From Deltaproteobacteria bacterium (GTDB lineage Bacteria > Bdellovibrionota_B > Oligoflexia > Oligoflexales > CAIYRB01), in contig VGTI01000028.1 of the NCBI GenBank assembly GCA_016874735.1, positions 1 to 50,178 of the forward strand: a stretch of DNA of 50,178 bases, in the 5' to 3' direction. Position numbers and translations under genes: made by a program. Below the pieces are notes generated by a model. The model was not told the DNA's origin, made no database searches, and saw only the letters and a list, made by a program, of their open reading frames with translations. Of the stretch, positions 1 through 6,508 are shown one piece after another; position 1 is the stretch's first letter, and every line of letters starts with the position of its first letter.

Positions 1-838
1 GCTGATTGTGGATCCAAGCATAGATGGATAGCAGGTATTTGAGCCTGTCGATACGCTTAGTAGTGGTCCAAGTACGGCGACTCATGCGCTTAATGTTGTC
101 CCGAATCATGGCGCAAGTATGGTTCAACGAGAACAAGGGATCAAAGCCACCGCGCTTGAGCTCCCCCTGTCCGACCACGCAGCCACGGCGGCCTTTATGG
201 GTCTCGTGAGCCACGGCGCTGTTAAATACCTTGGTAACTAGTCTGGGATATTGGGGACATTTATCCGACTTCAGGCGCGTCAGCGCTGGTGCAACCTCGC
301 GAACTCGTGCCAATAAATCTAAAAGTCCCCGCCGTCGATGATTAGCGCGGCGTCCGTATCTTCTTTTGGCGATTTTTGCGAGTTTGCCCTTAGCAGGCAT
401 CGACACTGCATCGATGGCCAAGATCTTCCTTGTCCCATCTTCCACGGCGATGGGGATCGACACAGGCTTGCACTTACTGTGTTCGAAGGTTTCCATTTCA
501 TCGAACAAAACGGTAGTCGTTTGCGCAAGCGGTCTAGCTGCCAGGTTGTGCTGTATGGCGCGCATGCCCAGGCGGCAAAGCTTTCTAGCTACCGTGATCG
601 GATGGAGTTTTAAAACTTTAGCGCAGCGTCGCTGTGACACGCCACACATCAGAAGCTGCATAACGCTTTGCGTTGCGAGGGGTTTGTGCTCGCCAAAGGT
701 GAGCGCATCGGTCTGATCGGACAGAGTTCTTTTGCAGCCTTTGCACCGATATCTCTGGATTTTCTTCTCGTCTGCGCCGCGTGACTTGTAAAAGCCGAAT
801 TTAACGATCGCTGAAGAATTGCAGTTTGGGCAATGCAC
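1..838 (-). CDS. IS1-like transposase, 3' part outside window
   Basis: The frame is open for 279 codons from a GTG at 838 to the window edge, so the C-terminus is missing. The GTG follows a strong GGAGGGG ribosome binding site with 5 nt spacing. The N-terminus is a zinc ribbon (CPNC near residue 3, CKGC near 37), then a helix-turn-helix (VSQRRCAKVL) and an RNase H-like core beginning with the acidic motif DEMET. Downstream come SDKCPQYP, THKGRRGCVVGQGELKRGG and SLNHTCAMIRDN, an order typical of IS1-like/ISNCY transposases. It should cut and join the element's ends. No inverted repeat or target duplication could be fixed at the right-hand side (839-942), so the element's limits are unknown. 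Confidence 0.85.
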   Translation of the reverse strand, partial: MHCPNCNSSAIVKFGFYKSRGADEKKIQRYRCKGCKRTLSDQTDALTFGEHKPLATQSVMQLLMCGVSQRRCAKVLKLHPITVARKLCRLGMRAIQHNLAARPLAQTTTVLFDEMETFEHSKCKPVSIPIAVEDGTRKILAIDAVSMPAKGKLAKIAKRRYGRRANHRRRGLLDLLARVREVAPALTRLKSDKCPQYPRLVTKVFNSAVAHETHKGRRGCVVGQGELKRGGFDPLFSLNHTCAMIRDNIKRMSRRTWTTTKRIDRLKYLLSIYAWIHNQ

Positions 839-942
839 GATGTCCCCTCCAAGTGTTAACTCGCGGAGACTGGCATTTTCTTAGCCTAATTGGAAACGAC
901 ATGGTCGGACATCTGATCTTGAAACGTCAACATGCAAGTAGA

Positions 943-1608
943 TCAGTTTGTGTTTGACACTAGGGCAGCAGCAAGAAAAGCGCGCCCCACCCACGACTTA
1001 ACAGGTGCTGCGAGCGAGACGTTGATCTTTGCTTCGGCCTCGGGATAGTAAAAGGCGACGGTATCGGCAATCATCTTGGCGTCGTCGTCCAAGGTGCCAA
1101 ATCGCTGCGCATGCGAAAGCTCGTGGATGTAGGCCTGCCGCTCTGCAGCACCGGTGCCGTCCAGACCGATCAGGTCCATCACATAAATGGCGAAAAAGTT
1201 TTGCTGACAATGCACTTCAATTTCATGCGCTAAGGTTGAGCCCAGCAGTGCCCAGCTACTAAAGGCTGCGGGACCAATGGTCACACGCGCTTTGTCTAGT
1301 ATCGGTGAGCGCGTTGTTAAGCCGCGGTCTTGCATGTTTAGGTCTAGCATGGGCGGCTCCGTGCCGCTTGGCAAATTAATGCCGTAGATTTGCATCGCCA
1401 GATCGATACTCTCTTGAGTTATCGGCGGGGCTCCCTCGGGTGCAACAACGACACTTTCGGCCACATCTTTGGCAAAAACCTGCTCCGCTTCCAACTGCCT
1501 ATGAGCATGAGTGACGATGGCAACGATACCGATCGCAGCTAGAATCAGCTTATAGTTACTGAAGAGATGACGCCAACAGGCACTAACGCGGGTATTCAGA
1601 CTAGACAC
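943..1608 (-). CDS. membrane-anchored metallopeptidase-like protein with HExxxH motif
   Basis: I do not recognise the family. From the GTG at 1608 the product is 221 aa: a short N-terminus, one membrane segment (LILAAIGIVAIV, about residues 20-35), then a probable periplasmic domain. The motif LAHEIEVHCQQ (residues 126-136) looks like a zinc-peptidase helix, but with HExxxH spacing instead of HExxH. AERQAYIHEL about 20 residues later could supply a third ligand. I prefer the GTG at 1608 because GGAG lies 7 nt before it; the longer start at 1731 (262 aa) adds a cysteine/proline-rich stretch unlike a real N-terminus. It stands alone on the minus strand, between the transposase and a secreted protein. 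Proteolytic activity is inference. Confidence 0.65.
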   Translation of the reverse strand: MSSLNTRVSACWRHLFSNYKLILAAIGIVAIVTHAHRQLEAEQVFAKDVAESVVVAPEGAPPITQESIDLAMQIYGINLPSGTEPPMLDLNMQDRGLTTRSPILDKARVTIGPAAFSSWALLGSTLAHEIEVHCQQNFFAIYVMDLIGLDGTGAAERQAYIHELSHAQRFGTLDDDAKMIADTVAFYYPEAEAKINVSLAAPVKSWVGRAFLAAALVSNTN

Positions 1609-1815
1609 AGCACAACTCCAGAACAGCGGGGGCAGCGGGGGGCAGCGGTAACAGCAGCAGCGAGCAGGATCAGACGGGCACCCGACAGGGGCGCTTACGC
1701 TAGCCTGGAGCAACTTTGAGGCCAGCCGCACCGAGGCGGCTAGTGGCCAAATATTTTATATACTTATCTTTTATGTGGCAGTGGCTGACACCGTTACGAT
1801 CCTAGGCGTCTGTCT

Positions 1816-1837
1816 AAAAATCTGACACCTGGTGTCA
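1816..1837 (-). terminator. probable intrinsic terminator of the secreted protein gene
   Basis: Reading the minus strand, TGACAC-CAG-GTGTCA (1837-1823) forms a 6-bp stem with a 3-nt loop, followed by GA and a run of five T (1820-1816). It begins at the stop codon of the gene ending at 1835. The stem is short and not GC-rich. Confidence 0.5.
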
Positions 1838-2911
1838 TTTATCATCGTTCCACTGCACGGTCATCGTGTCGCCCAAATTGGAGCCAGATTGCCGTTGGTT
1901 GCTACCGTCGTAGCCTAGGTCTGAATATAGTTTTTCCGACATATCGAGGTTGTCACCGTTGGCGCAAGATTGGTACTGCTGATTCTCGCGATGGCGTTTA
2001 GGGCAGTAGCCACAGATGGTGCCACTTTTGGTAATTTGCTTGCCATTGCGATTAACGCTGATTTTGATCTTGCGTCCACAATTACGCTCTCCACATATGG
2101 GATCGCCGTTAGGATTGTCTTGGCAGCCCTCGCCCCAAAGTGTGGAATCTTCGGCGGGCGAGACGCAATCCTCCGGTAAGGGAACGCGTGGATCCTTGTA
2201 CATATTGCAGCCGTTTTCGTTGCGATTCGCGGCATTATATCTGGTGGCAGAAAAGTGCTTGCCGGCAATATTAGTGGCGGCAGCGGCCGGAGCTCCCGAG
2301 CCGTTCTGACGGGGCCCCCTACCGTACAGTGCGAAACTGCGTCCACCGGCGCGGTCACCAATGCTTGGGAGCTGGGTGATAAAGATCCCCGTGCGGATCA
2401 CACGAATGACCTCAGATTCTGAGTATTTGCGCATCAAGCCTTTGGAGTCTCCGGCAAAGCCACCGTTGGCAAAAAAATCAGCTCCAAAGCGGAAGTAGAG
2501 CCGCACGTCTTCAGCCTTTAGGTTAGGGGTATCTTGTAGCTGATATTTCTTAAATAGGTCCTTCATCTTTGGATAGGTCTTAGCAAACTGCTTTAAGTTT
2601 GCCGTGAGATCACGTGCGTGCTTTGCCTGTGTCAGCACCTTAGTGAAGACGAAACCACCCAGACTATATTCGCCGTCGATTAAGTTACCCAAGATTACTT
2701 CATGATATTTACCGGGAGACACTTGCATCCCCGCACTGATCTTGGCCAAGTATTCTTTGTCGTTTATTTGTTTGACGACCTCGTCGTACACATCGGTCGA
2801 GTACTTGTCTAAATGCGAGTAGTCGATAGCCGAGCTGGTAAAACTTGGATTAGAGCAGGCAAACGCTAGGCTTGCTGTAATGCTCACTGTAGTCAGTAAA
2901 ACGCGAATCAA
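1835..2911 (-). CDS. secreted cysteine-rich protein of unknown function
   Basis: The family is not recognised. The product is about 358 aa and starts with a signal peptide (IRVLLTTVSITASLAFA); cleavage after AFA would leave CSNPS, and the site is a poor lipobox, so secretion by signal peptidase I is more likely than lipidation. Residues about 30-180 are lysine-rich and helical. The C-terminal third contains eight or more cysteines (GCNMY, EDCVSP, GCQDN, ICGERNCGR, GTICGYCPKR, SCANG), suggesting disulfides. I prefer the TTG at 2911, with GGAG 6 nt upstream, over the GTG at 2923, which lacks a clear site. A perfect sigma-28-like promoter lies 56 nt upstream (2967-2994), so co-expression with flagellar genes is likely. 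Confidence 0.75.
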   Translation of the reverse strand: MIRVLLTTVSITASLAFACSNPSFTSSAIDYSHLDKYSTDVYDEVVKQINDKEYLAKISAGMQVSPGKYHEVILGNLIDGEYSLGGFVFTKVLTQAKHARDLTANLKQFAKTYPKMKDLFKKYQLQDTPNLKAEDVRLYFRFGADFFANGGFAGDSKGLMRKYSESEVIRVIRTGIFITQLPSIGDRAGGRSFALYGRGPRQNGSGAPAAAATNIAGKHFSATRYNAANRNENGCNMYKDPRVPLPEDCVSPAEDSTLWGEGCQDNPNGDPICGERNCGRKIKISVNRNGKQITKSGTICGYCPKRHRENQQYQSCANGDNLDMSEKLYSDLGYDGSNQRQSGSNLGDTMTVQWNDDK

Positions 2912-2966
2912 GGTGATCTCCACTAAGTAACGTCACACTCTGACAGGCCGCTAAAAATTTGCGCGC

Positions 2967-2994
2967 TTATCGGCATTTTGGGGTGAAAACTTTA
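2967..2994 (-). promoter_or_regulatory. sigma-28 (FliA)-like promoter, perfect consensus
   Basis: On the minus strand TAAAGTTT (2994-2987), 12 nt, then GCCGATAA (2974-2967). Both boxes match the enterobacterial FliA consensus exactly; the classical spacer is 11 nt. It points at the secreted protein gene starting at 2911. Confidence 0.8.
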
Positions 2995-3116
2995 GCCGGA
3001 ATGGAATTATTTCGATTTCGACGCAACCGACTCGTGCCAGGCTTGAAAATCACCAATTTCAGGCCGATCCTAAATCGTTAAATGTTTTGCTAAATTCAGA
3101 AATCTTACAAAAAAGC

Positions 3117-3144
3117 TCAAGTTTTGACGTCCTCGAGCCGATAA
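3117..3144 (+). promoter_or_regulatory. sigma-28 (FliA)-like promoter for the lipoprotein trio
   Basis: TCAAGTTT (3117-3124), 12 nt, GCCGATAA (3137-3144): 15 of 16 positions match the FliA consensus, with the same 12-nt spacer as the divergent site at 2967-2994. The -10 box ends 51 nt before the ATG at 3196. Confidence 0.75.
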
Positions 3145-3195
3145 GCAAGCTAACTTTTAGTGACTTTTAGTCCGCCGTAGTTTGGAGGCATCATT

Positions 3196-3921
3196 ATGTC
3201 GGGCGTTTTTCATGCCGGTTTTCTGGCATTGGTGATGACAGTTAGCGCTTGTGGCAGTTCTGAGACTGCACAGCCCCCAGTGATCAAGAAGGAAAAAGAC
3301 TCGGGTGGCAGCGGGCTGAAAGTTGATGAGGCTGGAGCAAAACCTAAGGACAAAAATCCTACGGCTGCTCAAATCAGGTCAAACCGTAAGGAAACCCTCG
3401 GCGAAGAGATCCAGTTACTCGAGGACGAGCGCGACACGGCCATAAACAGATTAAACACCCTGCGTGGGAAGAAATACTCAACCCTCGGGCTGGGGCTTCC
3501 CACCATGTCTGATAAGACAGTGCAAGGCGCTTTGGCCTCTGCTGGTACCTCGTTTCTCTTCGGTGGCCTAGGGTTAGCCTTAGGTGGCATCGGTGGCGGC
3601 TCTGGAGGCACTGCGATAGACCAGGGTACTGGCACCGCAGCAGCGCGTAGCGCTGGGGTCGGTGGCACTGGTAAGGCCGATGGATCAACCTTGGGTGGGA
3701 TCGATTCTTCTGGAATGGAGGGCTTTACCAAGGGTTTTCAATCTATCGGTGACGCTGTTTCTGTCGGTATCACGAAGTCGGAAAACGAAAAAACGATCAA
3801 ACGCATCACCGGTACCGTCGAGGAGATGATGCAGCAGTGGGAAGTTGAGATCGCCAATCTTGAGGCGCAAATCGCCGCCAAGAATGAAGAGTACGTTTCA
3901 CTCATAAATATGGGGGTTTAA
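3196..3921 (+). CDS. lipoprotein with coiled coils and glycine-rich core (trio member 1)
   Basis: Unknown family. The 241-aa product has a lipoprotein signal (ALVMTVSAC, Cys about residue 19), a charged linker, and a coiled coil (LGEEIQLLEDERDTAINRL). A glycine-rich hydrophobic stretch follows (FLFGGLGLALGGIGGGSGG, about 118-136), and a C-terminal coiled coil (MMQQWEVEIANLEAQIAA) closes the protein. GGAGG sits 7 nt before the ATG. The next gene starts one base after this stop, so they form an operon. Two similarly built lipoproteins follow, probably from duplication. The glycine-rich segment could insert in a membrane, but that is inference. A sigma-28-like promoter lies upstream. Confidence 0.8.
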   Translation: MSGVFHAGFLALVMTVSACGSSETAQPPVIKKEKDSGGSGLKVDEAGAKPKDKNPTAAQIRSNRKETLGEEIQLLEDERDTAINRLNTLRGKKYSTLGLGLPTMSDKTVQGALASAGTSFLFGGLGLALGGIGGGSGGTAIDQGTGTAAARSAGVGGTGKADGSTLGGIDSSGMEGFTKGFQSIGDAVSVGITKSENEKTIKRITGTVEEMMQQWEVEIANLEAQIAAKNEEYVSLINMGV

Positions 3922-3922
3922 T

Positions 3923-4588
3923 ATGAAGATGCGCACAGCCATCCTTGGTATCAGTCTGATCGCGCTCGTGACAACCGCCTGCGACGGTGCGTCGTCAACG
4001 CCTCCCCCTAGTGGCAAAGCCGCAAAAGGTGGGGGTAAAGCCGAGGTCGATAAAAATGCCAGTAAAACAAGTGGCGAACTAGATCCTAACGATCCGTTTG
4101 CAGCATTTATCGATAACGGCGAGGACAAGACCCCAGGTGAGATCCGGCAAGGACAGGTGTACTACCTGCTGGAGCAGGCATCGAAGCTCAACAGTCTCGC
4201 CGATACATACGATCGGCAGTGTTTTGGTATGTCGACGAAAATGCTCGACAGAGAGACTCAAAAACTAATTCTACCAAATAGCTCGGCCACGGGCGCTGGG
4301 CAAGCGGTGGCCGGCATTGGCCAGCTAGGCGTCGGTATCTTCCAGGGGAGCATGAGCGGCAATTGGGGCTCAGCTCTCGGCAGCATTGGTGGCACGCTAG
4401 GCGAAACGGTCGGTCAAGGTGTCGATGCTGAGATCAATAAGGCCGCTATCAAGGCCGGTGTCAATCAACTCAACGGCCTTGAGGCTGCTGACATGGCGAC
4501 CTGTCAGGCCAAGGTGAAAAACCTCAAGGCTCAGGCTGCCTCGATGCGGCGGCAGATCAACGACCTGAGGAACCTAGGCACTGAGTAA
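3923..4588 (+). CDS. lipoprotein with glycine-rich core (trio member 2)
   Basis: Unknown family; 221 aa. The signal peptide ends in a lipobox (LIALVTTAC, Cys about 20). A lysine/glycine-rich linker and an acidic stretch (ELDPNDPFAAFIDNGED) follow. Next come a helical region, a glycine/alanine-rich segment with repeated hydrophobic steps (AVAGIGQLGVGIFQGSMSG), and a C-terminal helix (VKNLKAQAASMRRQINDL). The plan matches the genes on both sides, though direct sequence identity is low. Two cysteines beyond the lipobox (RQCFGM, ATCQAK) are peculiar to this member. It lies one base downstream of member 1 and is probably co-transcribed from the sigma-28-like promoter. Confidence 0.78.
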   Translation: MKMRTAILGISLIALVTTACDGASSTPPPSGKAAKGGGKAEVDKNASKTSGELDPNDPFAAFIDNGEDKTPGEIRQGQVYYLLEQASKLNSLADTYDRQCFGMSTKMLDRETQKLILPNSSATGAGQAVAGIGQLGVGIFQGSMSGNWGSALGSIGGTLGETVGQGVDAEINKAAIKAGVNQLNGLEAADMATCQAKVKNLKAQAASMRRQINDLRNLGTE

Positions 4589-4611
4589 GCCAGTGACACA
4601 CCTAGGACAAC

Positions 4612-4656
4612 GGATTGCCCTAAGAGGATTGCCCTAAGAGGATTGCCCTAAGAGGA
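4612..4656 (+). repeat. three 14-bp tandem repeats carrying the ribosome binding site
   Basis: GGATTGCCCTAAGA occurs three times without mismatch (4612-4625, 4626-4639, 4640-4653), followed by GGA. Each junction recreates AAGAGGA, a ribosome-binding-site sequence; the last copy lies 7 nt before the ATG at 4664. Confidence 0.9.
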
Positions 4657-4663
4657 AAGTATC

Positions 4664-5323
4664 ATGCGTTTCAATCATAGAGAAAATTTGACCACCGAAA
4701 AACTAATCGCATCAGTTTTAGCGGGATCTCTCGGGTTGACTGCTTGCGGTAGCTCGGAGCAAATAAAATCACCTAAGTCGCGCGCTGGGTTTTCCCAAGA
4801 AGGCGCCACCGGCGATGATGAAGACGACATCGATGAAATCACAGGTCAGAAGAAGAAGGGGACCACCCCCAACGGCGCAGCCCTCACTAAGGCGCGGCAG
4901 ATTGAACAGATTCAACAAGCTGTGATCGCCGACACCGCGCTCAAAGCCACAGCGCTCGAGAACAGAGCAAAGCTGCAGGTCAAGATTGCCGATGCACAAG
5001 GCAAGGGTATCACTAACGACAGCGGTGCCGCCGTAGGGCAAGGTGTCGCTGCAGGTCTACTGACAGCGCTGGCGATTACGGCTGGTATCCTCACGGGTGG
5101 TATCGGTGCAGCTATTATCCCGGCTGTAGCCGCAGTTGGTGCTGGTGGTGCGGCGATTGGATCGGGTATCTCCAACGCCAATACGAGTAAGCAGGTCGAA
5201 GCAACAGTGAAGCAGCTAACCGGCGAGTTGGCGGCGATCGAAGTGACGATCAAAGAACTAGAAAGCCGCATCGAGCGTAACCAGACCCTTATCACCAACT
5301 CTCTGAAGGAGAGCGCAAGCTAA
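4664..5323 (+). CDS. lipoprotein with glycine-rich core (trio member 3)
   Basis: Unknown family; 219 aa. The N-terminus is longer than in its neighbours and the lipobox is SLGLTAC (Cys about 28). An acidic/lysine linker (DDEDDIDEITGQKKKG) leads to a helical coil (RQIEQIQQAVIADTALKATA). A long alanine/glycine hydrophobic block follows (about 126-168; AGLLTALAITAGILTGGIGA), then a coil (LTGELAAIEVTIKELESRIE). It is the most hydrophobic of the three and its core could span a membrane as a hairpin. The ribosome binding site is the last unit of a 14-bp tandem repeat (4612-4656). It lies 75 nt after member 2 and is probably in the same operon. Confidence 0.8.
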   Translation: MRFNHRENLTTEKLIASVLAGSLGLTACGSSEQIKSPKSRAGFSQEGATGDDEDDIDEITGQKKKGTTPNGAALTKARQIEQIQQAVIADTALKATALENRAKLQVKIADAQGKGITNDSGAAVGQGVAAGLLTALAITAGILTGGIGAAIIPAVAAVGAGGAAIGSGISNANTSKQVEATVKQLTGELAAIEVTIKELESRIERNQTLITNSLKESAS

Positions 5324-5337
5324 GACAACGACGCTCG

Positions 5338-5862
5338 TCAACGCGCGTAGGACAGAGCCGTCTGCACATAGGCGTGGGCCGAGTCCCGGAGTCCCTGGAC
5401 TTCGGCCTCTGTCAGGCTGCGGACAACGCGCGCTGGCGAGCCGATGATCAGCGACCGCGGCGGAAAAGTCTTGCCCGGTGTCACTACGGCACCAGCGCCG
5501 ACTAACGATTCGCGACTGATGACTGCGCCGTCGAGAACAATGGCGCCCATGCCGATCAGGCACAAATCCTCAACCGTGCAGGCATGCAGCAGAACGTTGT
5601 GACCCACGGTGATGTCACTGCCGATAATGCAGGGTAATTTGTTACCCGTGACATGAACGGTTGAGTTGTCTTGAATATTGGTGCGCTCGCCGATCCTGAT
5701 GTAATGGACGTCGCCTCGCACCACAGTGTTGAACCAAATGCTACTACCGGCGCCAATCTCAAGGTCGCCGATCAAGTGGGCACCGCTGGCGACAAAGACG
5801 TCGGCGGCCAATTTAGGTTGTTTGCCACCGTAGGGTAGAATGCTGGCTCCGGGCATCTTCAT
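5338..5862 (-). CDS. gamma-class carbonic anhydrase family protein
   Basis: The 174-aa product is a left-handed beta-helix protein of the gamma carbonic anhydrase/PaaY/YrdA family. Hexapeptide turns run through most of it (IGDLEIGAGSSIW, IGERTNIQDNS, IGMGAIVLDGAVI, VGAGAVVTPG). The metal-binding histidines are in STVHV and VGHNVLLHAC, and the family motif RGDVHYIRIG is present. It probably binds zinc or iron as a trimer; whether it hydrates CO2 or acts on a CoA-linked metabolite cannot be told. I chose the ATG at 5862 because GGAG stands 7 nt upstream; an in-frame start at 5916 adds 18 residues not typical of the family. It converges with the lipoprotein trio. Confidence 0.92.
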   Translation of the reverse strand: MKMPGASILPYGGKQPKLAADVFVASGAHLIGDLEIGAGSSIWFNTVVRGDVHYIRIGERTNIQDNSTVHVTGNKLPCIIGSDITVGHNVLLHACTVEDLCLIGMGAIVLDGAVISRESLVGAGAVVTPGKTFPPRSLIIGSPARVVRSLTEAEVQGLRDSAHAYVQTALSYAR

Positions 5863-5950
5863 CGGTGTCTCCACTTTATAGTTGGACTTGGTAGTTGGTC
5901 CCACGCACCCAATCATGTTAGGTGTGACTTGGATCTTTACGGACTTTTGT

Positions 5951-6484
5951 ATGATTGATCAAGATACCGTCATCGCCGACCTCAACATGCCGCACCTCGC
6001 CATGGTGCTCGACGAGATCTTTAATCTGCCCCCAGCTTGGGTGGGCGGACCCAAGGCGCACCCCGAGACCGTGCGCGCACTAGCCCGCGAGGTGGGCCTG
6101 GACGTCAATTATGTCATCAAGCGCTTGGAGGGCATCGTGGCTATGATGCAAGATATCGAGTGGACCGCGGCGCAGCTTAAGACGGCTCTAGATACCCATG
6201 TGGGTGACGATCCGGCTCGTCCCATTTTGGTCGATGTGCGGCAGCGCTGGGAGTACGACATCTGCCATATTCCGGGCAGTATCTTGCTCGTCGAGGAGAA
6301 TTTTGCGACGCTACTCCCCACGCTTAAGGCGGCGCTGCGCGTCGTGACCATTTGTCACCACGGGGTGCGGTCATTTAGCGCGGCTATGTACCTGCGGGAA
6401 CAAGGCGTGGCCTCGGCCGTCAGCCTGGCCGGTGGCGTCGATCAATGGGCCACCAGTATCGATCCAGCGATGCCGCATTATTAA
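5951..6484 (+). CDS. rhodanese-domain protein
   Basis: 177 aa. The first 80 residues are helical (YVIKRLEGIVAMMQDIEWTA) and of unknown role. The C-terminal half is a rhodanese domain: ILVDVRQRWEYDICHIPGS, then the active-site loop CHHGVRS with Cys at about residue 135, and LAGGVDQWA. It is expected to pass sulfur through a cysteine persulfide. The start is uncertain: the ATG at 5951 has only a weak GGA upstream, and an in-frame TTG at 5882 would add 23 residues overlapping the divergent carbonic anhydrase start. The fusion of a helical N-terminal module to one rhodanese domain gives no clear partner. Confidence 0.88.
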   Translation: MIDQDTVIADLNMPHLAMVLDEIFNLPPAWVGGPKAHPETVRALAREVGLDVNYVIKRLEGIVAMMQDIEWTAAQLKTALDTHVGDDPARPILVDVRQRWEYDICHIPGSILLVEENFATLLPTLKAALRVVTICHHGVRSFSAAMYLREQGVASAVSLAGGVDQWATSIDPAMPHY

Positions 6485-6508
6485 GGACGCCACAGGATCC
6501 TGAGTTGA

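Noticed and set aside
1419-1426. GCCGATAA on the minus strand
   Set aside because: Inside a coding region; the expected -35 position has no resemblance to TAAAGTTT.
1915-2361. 148-codon open frame on the minus strand
   Set aside because: It lies wholly inside the secreted protein gene in another frame and has low-complexity Pro/Ala/Ile content typical of a shadow frame.
3369-3731. 120-codon proline-rich open frame on the minus strand
   Set aside because: Antisense of the glycine-rich core of the first lipoprotein; GGN codons read as Pro and Ala on the other strand.
5620-5627. GCCGATAA, a sigma-28 -10 octamer
   Set aside because: It lies inside the carbonic anhydrase gene and the sequence 11-12 nt upstream has no -35 match.
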